Of a DNA stretch of 64,000 bases, positions 7,932 through 15,741 are shown piece by piece. The stretch is from G965267185 sp965267185 (GTDB taxonomy: Bacteria; Pseudomonadota; Alphaproteobacteria; UBA6615), in contig OZ253937.1 of assembly GCA_965267185.1 (NCBI GenBank), forward strand, positions 1,116,001 to 1,180,000, written 5' to 3'. A model generated the notes under the pieces. It was given only the letters and a program-made list of their open reading frames with translations. It searched no databases and had not been told where the DNA came from. How positions within the stretch are numbered: position 1 is the stretch's first letter; each line of letters opens with the position of its first letter. Made by a program: the position numbers and the translations under genes.

Positions 7932-8615
7932 CTAGCTAGCGGGGGAAATCTGCCCGTTGCGAAGCGACAAGGTGCGGTCCATGCGCGCGGCCAACGCCAT
8001 GTTGTGGGTCGCTACCAGCGCCGCCAAGTTTTTCTCCCGAACCAACATCAAGAGCTGCTCGAACACGCCATCCGCCGTTTCCGGATCGAGATTGCCGGTC
8101 GGCTCGTCAGCCAACAGCACGGCCGGATTGTTGGCGAGTGCCCGGGCAATGGCGACCCGCTGGCGCTCACCACCGCTCAACTTACCGGGCCGGTGGCCGG
8201 CGCGCGCTTCTAGCCCGACAGACGCGAGTAGCTCGTCGGCCCGCTGCCCGGCATTGCGCTTTGTGACGCCCGCGATCATTTGCGGCAGCACGATGTTCTC
8301 GCGCGCCGAGAACTCAGGCAGCAAGTGGTGGGATTGATAGACGAAGCCCAGATGGTCCCGCCGGAGCTGCGTTCGCTGGGTATCGTCGAGACCACCGCAA
8401 GAGGCGCCGGCAATCAACACGTCGCCCTCCTGGGGCGGTTCCAAAAGACCGGCGACATGGAGCAGCGTCGACTTGCCCGCCCCCGACGGCCCCACAAGGG
8501 CGACAATCTCGCCCGGCATGATCGCCAGCGACGCGCCCCGCAGGACCTCGAGGCGGCTCTCGCCTTGCGAAAAAGTGCGAACCACGCCGGTGAGCGCTAT
8601 CGCCGGCTCACTCAT
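7932..8615 (-). CDS. lolD: lipoprotein-releasing ABC transporter ATP-binding protein
   Basis: A protein of 227 residues, the ATPase of the LolCDE inner-membrane complex that extracts outer-membrane lipoproteins and hands them to LolA. All ABC landmarks are visible: Walker A GPSGAGKST, a Q-loop (FVYQSHHLLPEF), signature LSGGERQRVAIARAL, and Walker B LLADEPTGNLD followed by the switch His in VATHN. Its start overlaps the lolC stop by 8 bases, so the two are coupled. The QSHHLLPEF segment is typical of LolD rather than of other MacB-type ATPases. dnaE follows. Confidence 0.95.
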   Translation of the reverse strand: MSEPAIALTGVVRTFSQGESRLEVLRGASLAIMPGEIVALVGPSGAGKSTLLHVAGLLEPPQEGDVLIAGASCGGLDDTQRTQLRRDHLGFVYQSHHLLPEFSARENIVLPQMIAGVTKRNAGQRADELLASVGLEARAGHRPGKLSGGERQRVAIARALANNPAVLLADEPTGNLDPETADGVFEQLLMLVREKNLAALVATHNMALAARMDRTLSLRNGQISPAS

Positions 8616-9852
8616 AGCGCAGCGCTTCCACGGGATCGAGCCGCGCCGCCCGCCAGCTCGGGTAAAGCGTCGCCAGAACCGACAGCACCAGAGCCATAAC
8701 GGCTATCGCGACAACTTCGCCGGGATCGACCTCGGACGGCAGCTGGCTGAAGAAAAAAATCTCCGGCGAGAAGAGATCGGCGCCGGACAGGCCTTCCAGC
8801 CACTTCTGAATGGCGGCGATATTGTTGGTAATTAGCAGCCCGCCCACGGTACCGACCGCCGTTCCGGCAAAGCCGATGCTCGTGCCCGCGATGAAAAACA
8901 CCCGCATGATCATGCCGCGTGATGCGCCGACAGTCCGCAAAATGGCGATCGCCGAGCCCTTATCCTTTACCAACATGATCAGGCTGGAAATGATGTTGAA
9001 CGTCGCCACGAGAATGATCAGCGTGACGATCAGGAACATCACGTTCTTCTGGACTTGCAGCGCGTTGAACACGGCGCGATTTTCCTGCTGCCAGTCGAAT
9101 AATCTCTCGTTGGCGTCAAGCGCGCTCAGGATTGCCCGGCGCGGCACCTGCAATGCGTCGGGATCATCGACGAAAACCTCGAGCATCGACACGCCGCCAT
9201 CCAAACGGAAGTAACGCTGCGCCGCCGCCAGGGGCATAAAGATAAAACTGCGGTCGAACTGGAAGTGACCGACCTCGAACATCCCGACGATGGTATACGC
9301 CTTCATGCGGGGCACGGTTCCGAAGGCGGTTGCCGTGCCGTCCGGCGATACCAGCGTGATTTGGTCGCCGAGCCCGGCGCCCAGCGCCCGTGCCAGGCGG
9401 GTCCCCACGATCACAGCGTCATTGCCGTGGAACCCAGCAAGGCTGCCGCTACGGATATTGCCGGCAATCAACGGCCGCTTTTCCAGGTCTTCCCGGCTCA
9501 TCGCCCGTACCAGGGCGCCGGATGAGCGGCCGTTGTTGGTGGCTAAAATCTGACCTTCGATCAACGGCGTCACGGAGCGAACCTGATCGAACTGGCTTAT
9601 TAGCTCGGCGAGCGCCGTATAGTTGCGCACGCTGCGCTCCGTCGACAACACGGTGATATGCCCCTTGAAGCCGAGCACGCTTTTGACGAGCTCGGCGCGC
9701 AATCCGTTCTGCACCGACAATACGATGATCAGCGTGCCGACCCCGAGCATGATGCCGAGAAAGGAAAACGCCGCGATCACCGAAATGAAACCCTCGGCCC
9801 GGCGCGCGCGCACATAGCGCCCGGCGAGCATCCATTCGACCGGCGTAAACAC
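8608..9852 (-). CDS. lolC: lipoprotein-releasing ABC transporter permease
   Basis: A protein of 414 residues when started at GTG 9852, which has GAGGAC upstream and gives the family N-terminus VFTPVEWMLAGRYVRARRAEGFISV. An open frame continues upstream into proS but is not homologous in appearance. It shows one N-terminal membrane helix, a large periplasmic domain (about residues 45-260), and three C-terminal helices with the conserved segment LRTVGASRGMIMRVFFIAG. Alphaproteobacteria often have one LolC/E-type permease acting as a homodimer, so LolC and LolE cannot be separated here. It lies 46 bases after proS and overlaps lolD by 8 bases. Confidence 0.93.
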   Translation of the reverse strand: MFTPVEWMLAGRYVRARRAEGFISVIAAFSFLGIMLGVGTLIIVLSVQNGLRAELVKSVLGFKGHITVLSTERSVRNYTALAELISQFDQVRSVTPLIEGQILATNNGRSSGALVRAMSREDLEKRPLIAGNIRSGSLAGFHGNDAVIVGTRLARALGAGLGDQITLVSPDGTATAFGTVPRMKAYTIVGMFEVGHFQFDRSFIFMPLAAAQRYFRLDGGVSMLEVFVDDPDALQVPRRAILSALDANERLFDWQQENRAVFNALQVQKNVMFLIVTLIILVATFNIISSLIMLVKDKGSAIAILRTVGASRGMIMRVFFIAGTSIGFAGTAVGTVGGLLITNNIAAIQKWLEGLSGADLFSPEIFFFSQLPSEVDPGEVVAIAVMALVLSVLATLYPSWRAARLDPVEALRYE

Positions 9853-9898
9853 TAGCGGTCCTCGCCCGTCGGCAGGAACGGTAGGCGGCGCCAACCGG

Positions 9899-11230
9899 TC
9901 ACGCAGATACCCTTTCGGCCAGCCAGGCCTTGGCGTCGTCGAGCGAAAGCGTCGAGCGCTCGCCGTCGCTGCGGTGCTTGAGCTCCACCACACCGTCTTT
10001 CAGGCCGCGTGGCCCTACCGCGATCTGCCACGGCAAGCCGATCAGATCCATATCGGCGAACTTGCCGCCGGCACGCTCGTCGCGGTCGTCATAGAGCATA
10101 TCGACACCGAGCCGCTGTGCCTCGGCATACAAGGCCTCACAGGTCGCGTCACACTCATCGTCGCCGACTTTCAAATTGATCAAGCCAACCGTCCACGGCG
10201 CAACGGATTCGGGCCAGATGATGCCGTCGTCATCGTGGGACGCCTCAATGATACCGCCGACCAGCCGCGATACGCCGATGCCGTAGGAGCCCATCTCGAG
10301 GGTGATCTGGTTGCCGTCCGGTCCTTGCACCACCGCACCGAGCGGTTCGGAATATTTGGTGCCAAAATAGAAGATGTGACCGACTTCGATTCCGCGCGCC
10401 GTCACCAGATCGTCCGCCGCAACCGGGCAATTAGCGGCATCGTGCTTTTCGTCGGTGGCGGCGTAGAACGATGTCCATTGATCGACCAGCGGTTGCAGGT
10501 CGCCGGAATAATCGACATCCGTACCCGGCGCGTCGAGATCGAGCAGCGCGCGGTCGCAGAACACTTCGCTCTCGCCAGTCTCCGCCAGAATGATGAACTC
10601 GTGGCTTAGATCGCCGCCGATGGGCCCGGTATCGGCGGCCATCGGTATGGCCTTGAGCCCCATACGGGCATAGGTGCGCAAATAGGCGACAAACATCTTG
10701 TTGTAGGAATGGCGCGCCCCGGCATAGTCCAGATCGAAGGAATAGTTGTCCTTCATGAGGAATTCGCGCCCGCGCATGACGCCGAAGCGGGGCCGTACCT
10801 CGTCACGAAATTTCCATTGAATGTTGTAGAGGTTCTTCGGCAGATCGCGGTAGCTCGATATCTCGTTGGCGACGATATCGGTAATCACCTCTTCCGCCGT
10901 CGGCCCGTACAACATGTCGCGGCCATGGCGGTCGATCAGGCGAAGCATCTCCGGCCCATAATCGTTGTGGCGGCCGGATTTTCGCCACAGATCCGCCGAC
11001 TGGATCGTCGGCATGAGCACTTCCTGCGCCCCCGTCGCGTCCTGCTCTTCGCGGACGATCTGGGCGATCTTTTGCAAGACCCGAAGGCCCATGGGCAACC
11101 AGGTATAGATACCGGCCGCGGACTGGCGCACCATGCCGGCACGCAGCATGAGCCGGTGGGAGACGATCTGCGCCTCCGCCGGGGTTTCCTTCAAAGTCGG
11201 CAGGAACAGCTGGGTGCGCCGCATTAGCAT
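9899..11230 (-). CDS. proS: prolyl-tRNA synthetase
   Basis: A protein of 441-443 residues that charges tRNA-Pro. It is the short, alphaproteobacterial form: class II motifs are present (motif 1 around TWLPMGLRVLQKI, motif 2 NIQWKFRDEVRPRFGVMRGREFLMKD, motif 3 GSYGIGVSRLVGG), with no room for the editing insertion domain found in longer bacterial enzymes. The C-terminal anticodon-binding domain follows. Two nearby ATGs, at 11230 and 11224, are both possible starts. It leads the minus-strand run into lolC, lolD and dnaE. Confidence 0.96.
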   Translation of the reverse strand: MLMRRTQLFLPTLKETPAEAQIVSHRLMLRAGMVRQSAAGIYTWLPMGLRVLQKIAQIVREEQDATGAQEVLMPTIQSADLWRKSGRHNDYGPEMLRLIDRHGRDMLYGPTAEEVITDIVANEISSYRDLPKNLYNIQWKFRDEVRPRFGVMRGREFLMKDNYSFDLDYAGARHSYNKMFVAYLRTYARMGLKAIPMAADTGPIGGDLSHEFIILAETGESEVFCDRALLDLDAPGTDVDYSGDLQPLVDQWTSFYAATDEKHDAANCPVAADDLVTARGIEVGHIFYFGTKYSEPLGAVVQGPDGNQITLEMGSYGIGVSRLVGGIIEASHDDDGIIWPESVAPWTVGLINLKVGDDECDATCEALYAEAQRLGVDMLYDDRDERAGGKFADMDLIGLPWQIAVGPRGLKDGVVELKHRSDGERSTLSLDDAKAWLAERVSA

Positions 11231-11297
11231 CTCGCTGAAACGTCAATAATCGGGCGGGAATGTACGCTAACCGCGCGAATCGCCAAAGCCCCGTCCC

Positions 11298-12686
11298 TTA
11301 CGGCCGAGCATCCGAGCCATAAGCCCAGAGCTCGGTAAGGGCTTCCCGCCCGCGTAACCGCTGGGGTTTGCATTTGGTGAAACCGTCCAGCAGATCGTCG
11401 GCGCGCGGATCGCCGGAGTCGCGGATCGCCGTCACAAGAGCGTCGCTTACGATGATCGCGCAATGAAGCGTTCGGGTTAGCTCCTCCAGCCGCGACGCGA
11501 CGTTGACCGTGTCGCCGATTACGGCGTATTCGAGGCGGCGCTCGGTGCCAATATCGCCGCGAACCACGGTGCCATAGTGGACGCCGATAGAGAGCCGCAC
11601 AGCCGGATACCCGGCAGCTTCTCGGAGCCCGTTCCACTCGTCGACTTCGGCGATGAGATCGCGCGCGCATGCCAATGCGTTCCCCGCATCGGACGGGCTT
11701 TCCGTGGGCGTGCCAAAGGTCGCCATCACGCCGTCGCCCAAGAACTTGTCGAGAGTGCCGTTGTTCTCGAACACCAGCCGTTCGGTACGCCGGTGATAAG
11801 CGCGCAGCATCTCGACGATCTCGTGCGGCGTGACCTGTTCGGCCATATTGGTGAAGCCGACGATATCGGCGAACAAAACCGCGACCGACTGGGACCGCAC
11901 ATTGCTGAACGGATTATCGACGTCGGCCAACTGCTCGACCATGTTGGGCGGGAAGTAACGCGCCAAGTTGGAGCGGGCCCGAGTGGCCACAATCTCGCGC
12001 GCCACCATTTTGCGCGACCGCCACGCGGCGACGGCCAAGATCGCGGTGACGATCAACATAGCGACCGCCTCTTGGATACGCAGTTCGATCGACAGAAAAT
12101 GCGGATCGAGAAACCGAATAAGCTCCGCCTGACGGTCTTCGAAATTCGGTCCGCCCGCGATCGTATCGGGTAGGCGCAACATCCAAATAAACCCGGCCGT
12201 CCAAGCCGCGACGCTCACCGCACCAACCCAAATCAAAACCCGCCCCGAGTAGCTTCCGAGCGTGGCAAGTGCAAGAAGGACAAAGTACCAAAGGAAATTC
12301 TCGAAACGGAACATCGTTTGGATCGGCCATTGATAGTCGAACGACGCATCAAGAAGCGGATTTGGCACGAGCAACAGGACGGTCAGAAGAACCGCGTCGA
12401 AGCCGTGAATAGCAAAGGTATGCCATGGCCGGCCGTAACTGCTCTTCGCCAGGGCGTAGTTGGCGAACCCCGTGCCGACAAAAACCACGAGATAGGGCAT
12501 GAAGTACCACGCGAAAATCCCGCTTATCGAAAACGACCAGATTGCGATAACGACTATGGCGACGGCGCGCGCCTGCGCCGCCAGCTTAAGACCGGCGATT
12601 TCTTCCCGCTGAAATGCCCGCCTGATCCGGGCGGTGGTCCGCCCGGCAACATTGGCCAAGTCGTCGGTCGCGATGGGAGACGCCAT
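11298..12686 (-). CDS. membrane-bound class III adenylate cyclase
   Basis: About 462 residues from ATG 12686; an in-frame GTG at 12695 would add three. The N-terminal half holds about six hydrophobic helices (from about residue 40 to 230) and the C-terminal half is a class III cyclase domain. The metal site is FADIVGFTNM, the substrate Lys lies in LDKFLGDGVMATFG, and the purine-selecting Asp and the Asn/Arg pair lie in VIGDTVNVASRLE. The Lys/Asp combination indicates ATP rather than GTP as substrate, so cAMP is the predicted product. The input sensed by the membrane part is unknown. It stands alone, about 70 bases upstream of proS, and looks inserted next to the proS operon. Confidence 0.9.
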   Translation of the reverse strand: MASPIATDDLANVAGRTTARIRRAFQREEIAGLKLAAQARAVAIVVIAIWSFSISGIFAWYFMPYLVVFVGTGFANYALAKSSYGRPWHTFAIHGFDAVLLTVLLLVPNPLLDASFDYQWPIQTMFRFENFLWYFVLLALATLGSYSGRVLIWVGAVSVAAWTAGFIWMLRLPDTIAGGPNFEDRQAELIRFLDPHFLSIELRIQEAVAMLIVTAILAVAAWRSRKMVAREIVATRARSNLARYFPPNMVEQLADVDNPFSNVRSQSVAVLFADIVGFTNMAEQVTPHEIVEMLRAYHRRTERLVFENNGTLDKFLGDGVMATFGTPTESPSDAGNALACARDLIAEVDEWNGLREAAGYPAVRLSIGVHYGTVVRGDIGTERRLEYAVIGDTVNVASRLEELTRTLHCAIIVSDALVTAIRDSGDPRADDLLDGFTKCKPQRLRGREALTELWAYGSDARP

Positions 12687-12783
12687 CGTGTTCACCCGCT
12701 AAAAACCCATTGGAATAATTGTTGTGCGATTTAACACACCGATAGGGCGTGATTACGGGCAAATTCAGGCACTTATCAACCCG

Positions 12784-13203
12784 TTATTTGACTTGTTTGC
12801 TCGTCTGCTGACATTTTTGCGCCAACTCGTGCTGAGCATCGCTGGTCAGTGGGGTACCATTGAAGGTAATCCGCCCCTCGGCGCTGATTCCCACCTCGCC
12901 GATCACCGGACGGGCGAGAAAATCCGCATCGCCGGCTACGGGAATGCCCAGCCGGTCGGCAAGATCGAGCGTTAGCGGAAAGGAGACCACCTCGGGCACC
13001 GGAATTTGCTGCGATCCATTGAGATCAGCGGGTGCCACAGCGTTGCCGTTCACATCGACGCCGGGCTGGAACGCAACATCGCCCGAGGCCACATGGCGCA
13101 CCAGCTGGTCGCAGCCCTGCTCGGTAATTTCGACGATGATTTGTGCGCTCGAGGCGGTGGTCGCACCGATGAGGAAAAGCACGGCTATCAGCAGAGTTCG
13201 CAT
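12784..13203 (-). CDS. secreted protein of unknown function
   Basis: A protein of 139 residues that I do not recognise. The N-terminus MRTLLIAVLFLIGATTASSAQ is a clear Sec signal peptide with a cleavage site after SSA. The mature part is about 119 residues, with two Cys (in EQGCDQLV and AQKCQQT), one near each end, which could form a disulfide in the periplasm. The middle is rich in Pro, Val and Gly with beta character (FQPGVDVNGNAVAPADL). It lies between the tag gene (51 bases upstream) and the cyclase. Codon use looks like that of the neighbours. Confidence 0.7.
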   Translation of the reverse strand: MRTLLIAVLFLIGATTASSAQIIVEITEQGCDQLVRHVASGDVAFQPGVDVNGNAVAPADLNGSQQIPVPEVVSFPLTLDLADRLGIPVAGDADFLARPVIGEVGISAEGRITFNGTPLTSDAQHELAQKCQQTSKQVK

Positions 13204-13254
13204 GGGCGAAGTATAGCCCGGAGCCGTTAACGAATTGGTAACCCGGCCGAACCG

Positions 13255-13794
13255 CTAAGTTTTCGCCTGCCAGGGCGGCTTTTCGGCGGAGATTTCGGCA
13301 AAAACCGGGCAGTTCTCCCGGTGGGCGCCGGGCAAATAGCCGGTGCTCATAAGGAACTCGCCGGTGATCTCGCCACCGGTGAATTTGAAGGTCTTCTTGA
13401 ACAGCTTCACCCACTCATCCTTCGGCAAGGGGTGATGGCTGTCGAGCCAATCGGCAAAGCTGCCATGGCTCTGCCTGATCTCTTGAAGGCACTGGGCGTT
13501 ATGGATCGCCGCATCCACCTTCAGGCGATTGCGGATAATGCTGGCATCGGCAAGCAGCCGCTTCTTGTCGCGCGCGCCATAGGCCGCCACCCGGTCGATA
13601 TCGAAACCTTCGTAGGCGGCGCTGAAGCCTTCGCGTTTTTTCAAGATCGTCAGCCAGCTCAGACCGGCTTGGTTGATCTCAAGTACGAGGCGTTCGAATA
13701 GTACTGAATCGTCACGCACCGGAAATCCATACTCGGTATCATGGTAAGGTCCGTGCCAGGGATGCTCGGGTGCAAAATCGCAGTAACTGGTCAT
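13255..13794 (-). CDS. tag: DNA-3-methyladenine glycosylase I
   Basis: A protein of 179 residues that removes 3-methyladenine from alkylated DNA. The family zinc snap is complete: Cys5 and His18 at the N-terminus, His158 and Cys162 at the C-terminus. The catalytic/base-binding segment LEINQAGLSW carries the conserved Glu39. The HPWHGPYHDTEYGFPVRDD stretch is typical of Tag. The start at 13794 is divergent from chrA, with only 47 bases between the two start codons, so their promoters overlap. No ada or other alkylation-repair gene is nearby. Confidence 0.93.
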   Translation of the reverse strand: MTSYCDFAPEHPWHGPYHDTEYGFPVRDDSVLFERLVLEINQAGLSWLTILKKREGFSAAYEGFDIDRVAAYGARDKKRLLADASIIRNRLKVDAAIHNAQCLQEIRQSHGSFADWLDSHHPLPKDEWVKLFKKTFKFTGGEITGEFLMSTGYLPGAHRENCPVFAEISAEKPPWQAKT

Positions 13795-13841
13795 AGCCTG
13801 TATTCCGTTGGGTAAGGTTCACATATAGGTCAATCGCGCGA

Positions 13842-15059
13842 ATGCGTACTTCTACCGCAAGCGACGTCCCACTTCTGTCAGCATGGAAAATTTTTCTGGC
13901 GTTCCTCGCGCTCGGCCTAACCGCGTTCGGCGGGCCGGTGGCGCACATAGGCTATTTCCGCACCGACTTTGTTGAGCGTCGCAAATGGATCGACGCCGAA
14001 CAGTTTCAGGATTTGGTCGCCCTGTGCCAATTCTTGCCGGGACCCATGTCAAGCCAGGTGGGTTTCGCCATCGGCATGCTGAAAGGGCGCGTGCCAGGCG
14101 GTCTTGCGGCCTGGCTGGGTTTCACCACACCGTCGGCGATTTTGATGATCGGTTTGGGGGTCGGCACCAATCTGTTCGAAGGCGGACTGCCGCCATCGCT
14201 GGTGCACGGACTCAAACTCGCCGCCGTTTCCATCATCGCCTGGGCGCTTTGGCAGATGGCGCAAATCTCGTGCCGGGACACAACCCGTATCGCGTTCGCC
14301 GCCGCGGCCTGCATCGTCATGCTGTTCACCAACCTGGTGTGGATACAGATCGCCGTTATCGCGGGTGCTGCCCTAGCCGGGCGCGTTTTGATCAAACCGC
14401 AATCGCTCGCGGCATCGGCTAGCGCAGGCGTGCCTTTTTCCCACGCCTTCGGGACGATTTCGGCGGTCCTGCTCGTCGGCGCGCTGATCCTTCTGCCGAT
14501 CGCGGCGGCGCTGAGCGGCATGGCTGGTCTCGACGTGTTTTCGAGCTTCTTCCGCGTTGGCTCTCTCGTCTTCGGTGGCGGGCACGTTGTCTTGCCGCTC
14601 TTGCAAGCCGAAGTCGTGCCACCGGGCTGGGTTACCGGCGATACATTCCTCGCGGGCTACGGCGCGGCGCAAGCCCTGCCGGGACCGATGTTCGCGTTCG
14701 CGGGCTATCTCGGCGCCGTCGCCACACCGGGCGCTGCGGGCGCGGGCGGCTGGCTAGGCGGCCTTATCGCTCTGATCGCGATTTTCCTGCCCTCGTTTCT
14801 CATTCTGACCGCCGCCCTGCCCTACTGGCAGCACTTGCGCGAGAAACCGGCGCTGCGGACGGCGATGGCCGGGGTTAACGCCGCCGTTGTCGGCCTGCTG
14901 CTCGCGGTATTCATCGATCCGGTGTGGACAACCTCGGTGTTGTCCCTAGCCGATTTCGCGGTGGTGATCGTCGGCGTCGCGCTGCTCGCCTGGGGACGGA
15001 TACCGGTTATATTTATCGTTCTGTTTTCGGCCGCTGCCGGGACCATGCTCGCCGGCTAA
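13842..15059 (+). CDS. chrA: chromate transporter, CHR family, two-domain form
   Basis: A protein of 405 residues with about ten membrane helices, built from two homologous CHR domains. The first repeat has FGGPVAHIGYF and CQFLPGPMSSQ; the second has FGGGHVVLPLL and AQALPGPMFAF, and the paired GG and LPGP motifs are the family hallmark. Characterised members export chromate from the cytoplasm, but many homologues have no proven substrate. It is the only long plus-strand gene in the left half, is divergent from tag, and its stop overlaps the stop of the DUF1467 gene by 4 bases (convergent). No chrB regulator is visible. Confidence 0.9.
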   Translation: MRTSTASDVPLLSAWKIFLAFLALGLTAFGGPVAHIGYFRTDFVERRKWIDAEQFQDLVALCQFLPGPMSSQVGFAIGMLKGRVPGGLAAWLGFTTPSAILMIGLGVGTNLFEGGLPPSLVHGLKLAAVSIIAWALWQMAQISCRDTTRIAFAAAACIVMLFTNLVWIQIAVIAGAALAGRVLIKPQSLAASASAGVPFSHAFGTISAVLLVGALILLPIAAALSGMAGLDVFSSFFRVGSLVFGGGHVVLPLLQAEVVPPGWVTGDTFLAGYGAAQALPGPMFAFAGYLGAVATPGAAGAGGWLGGLIALIAIFLPSFLILTAALPYWQHLREKPALRTAMAGVNAAVVGLLLAVFIDPVWTTSVLSLADFAVVIVGVALLAWGRIPVIFIVLFSAAAGTMLAG

Positions 15060-15304
15060 AGCTCGATCGCCAGATCGCTCAACCCGATGAGCTCAAGCTC
15101 GACAATCAAAAAGACGACGGCCCAAAGAACGATCGTGACCGCCGTTGTCACCCCCACCTTGCGCCACATCATCGGCTGTTGCGGCGCGCCCGCATCGTGG
15201 CCTTCTTCTGGCGCTTCGACCCGGCGAACACCGAACGGCAGCGTTATGAACAGGACGAGCCACCAGATGACGATGAAGACGACGACGGCGCTGACCGGAT
15301 TCAT
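15056..15304 (-). CDS. DUF1467 family small membrane protein
   Basis: A protein of 82 residues with two membrane helices (about residues 3-25 and 51-75) and the segment FITLPFGVRRVEAPEEGHDAGAP between them. This pattern is characteristic of DUF1467, a family found mainly in alphaproteobacteria and usually located next to mce and proS. The function is unknown. It follows mce by 6 bases and is the last cistron of the nuo superoperon here. Its end overlaps the convergent chrA end by 4 bases. Confidence 0.85.
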   Translation of the reverse strand: MNPVSAVVVFIVIWWLVLFITLPFGVRRVEAPEEGHDAGAPQQPMMWRKVGVTTAVTIVLWAVVFLIVELELIGLSDLAIEL

Positions 15305-15310
15305 GGGCTC

Positions 15311-15715
15311 TTACACCTGCTCTAGTTCGATGAGGGTGCCGTTGAAGTCTTTGGGATGGAGAAACAGCACCGGCTTGTCATGAGCACCGGGTTTGGGTTC
15401 GCCGTCGCCGAGCACCCGCGCGCCCTGCTCCCGCAAATGATCGCGGGCGGCGTAAATATCGTCGACTTCGTAGCAGATATGGTGAATGCCGCCCGAGGGG
15501 TTGCGATCGAGGAACGACTGAATCGGTGAGTCCTCGCCGAGCGGATAGAGGAGTTCGATTTTGCTGTTGGGCAGCTCGACGAACACCGTTGTCACGCCAT
15601 GCGCAGGTAAATCGACCGGCTGTGACACGTTCGCACCGAGCATATCGGTATACGTCGCGGCGGCCGCCGTAAGGTCGGGCACAACGATGGCCACATGGTT
15701 TAACCGTCCAAGCAT
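15311..15715 (-). CDS. mce: methylmalonyl-CoA epimerase
   Basis: A protein of 134 residues, one glyoxalase/VOC domain, that interconverts (R)- and (S)-methylmalonyl-CoA in propionyl-CoA assimilation. Metal ligand positions are visible in LNHVAIVVPDL (His), IELLYP (Glu region), GIHHICYEVDDI (His) and the final GTLIELEQV (Glu). The start MLGRLNHVA at 15715 has GGAAG upstream; 40 earlier in-frame codons overlap rnj and look non-coding. It follows rnj by 26 bases. The mutase and propionyl-CoA carboxylase are not in the window. Confidence 0.93.
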   Translation of the reverse strand: MLGRLNHVAIVVPDLTAAAATYTDMLGANVSQPVDLPAHGVTTVFVELPNSKIELLYPLGEDSPIQSFLDRNPSGGIHHICYEVDDIYAARDHLREQGARVLGDGEPKPGAHDKPVLFLHPKDFNGTLIELEQV

Positions 15716-15741
15716 GCTTCCAGTCTTCCCTAACCGTCCCG

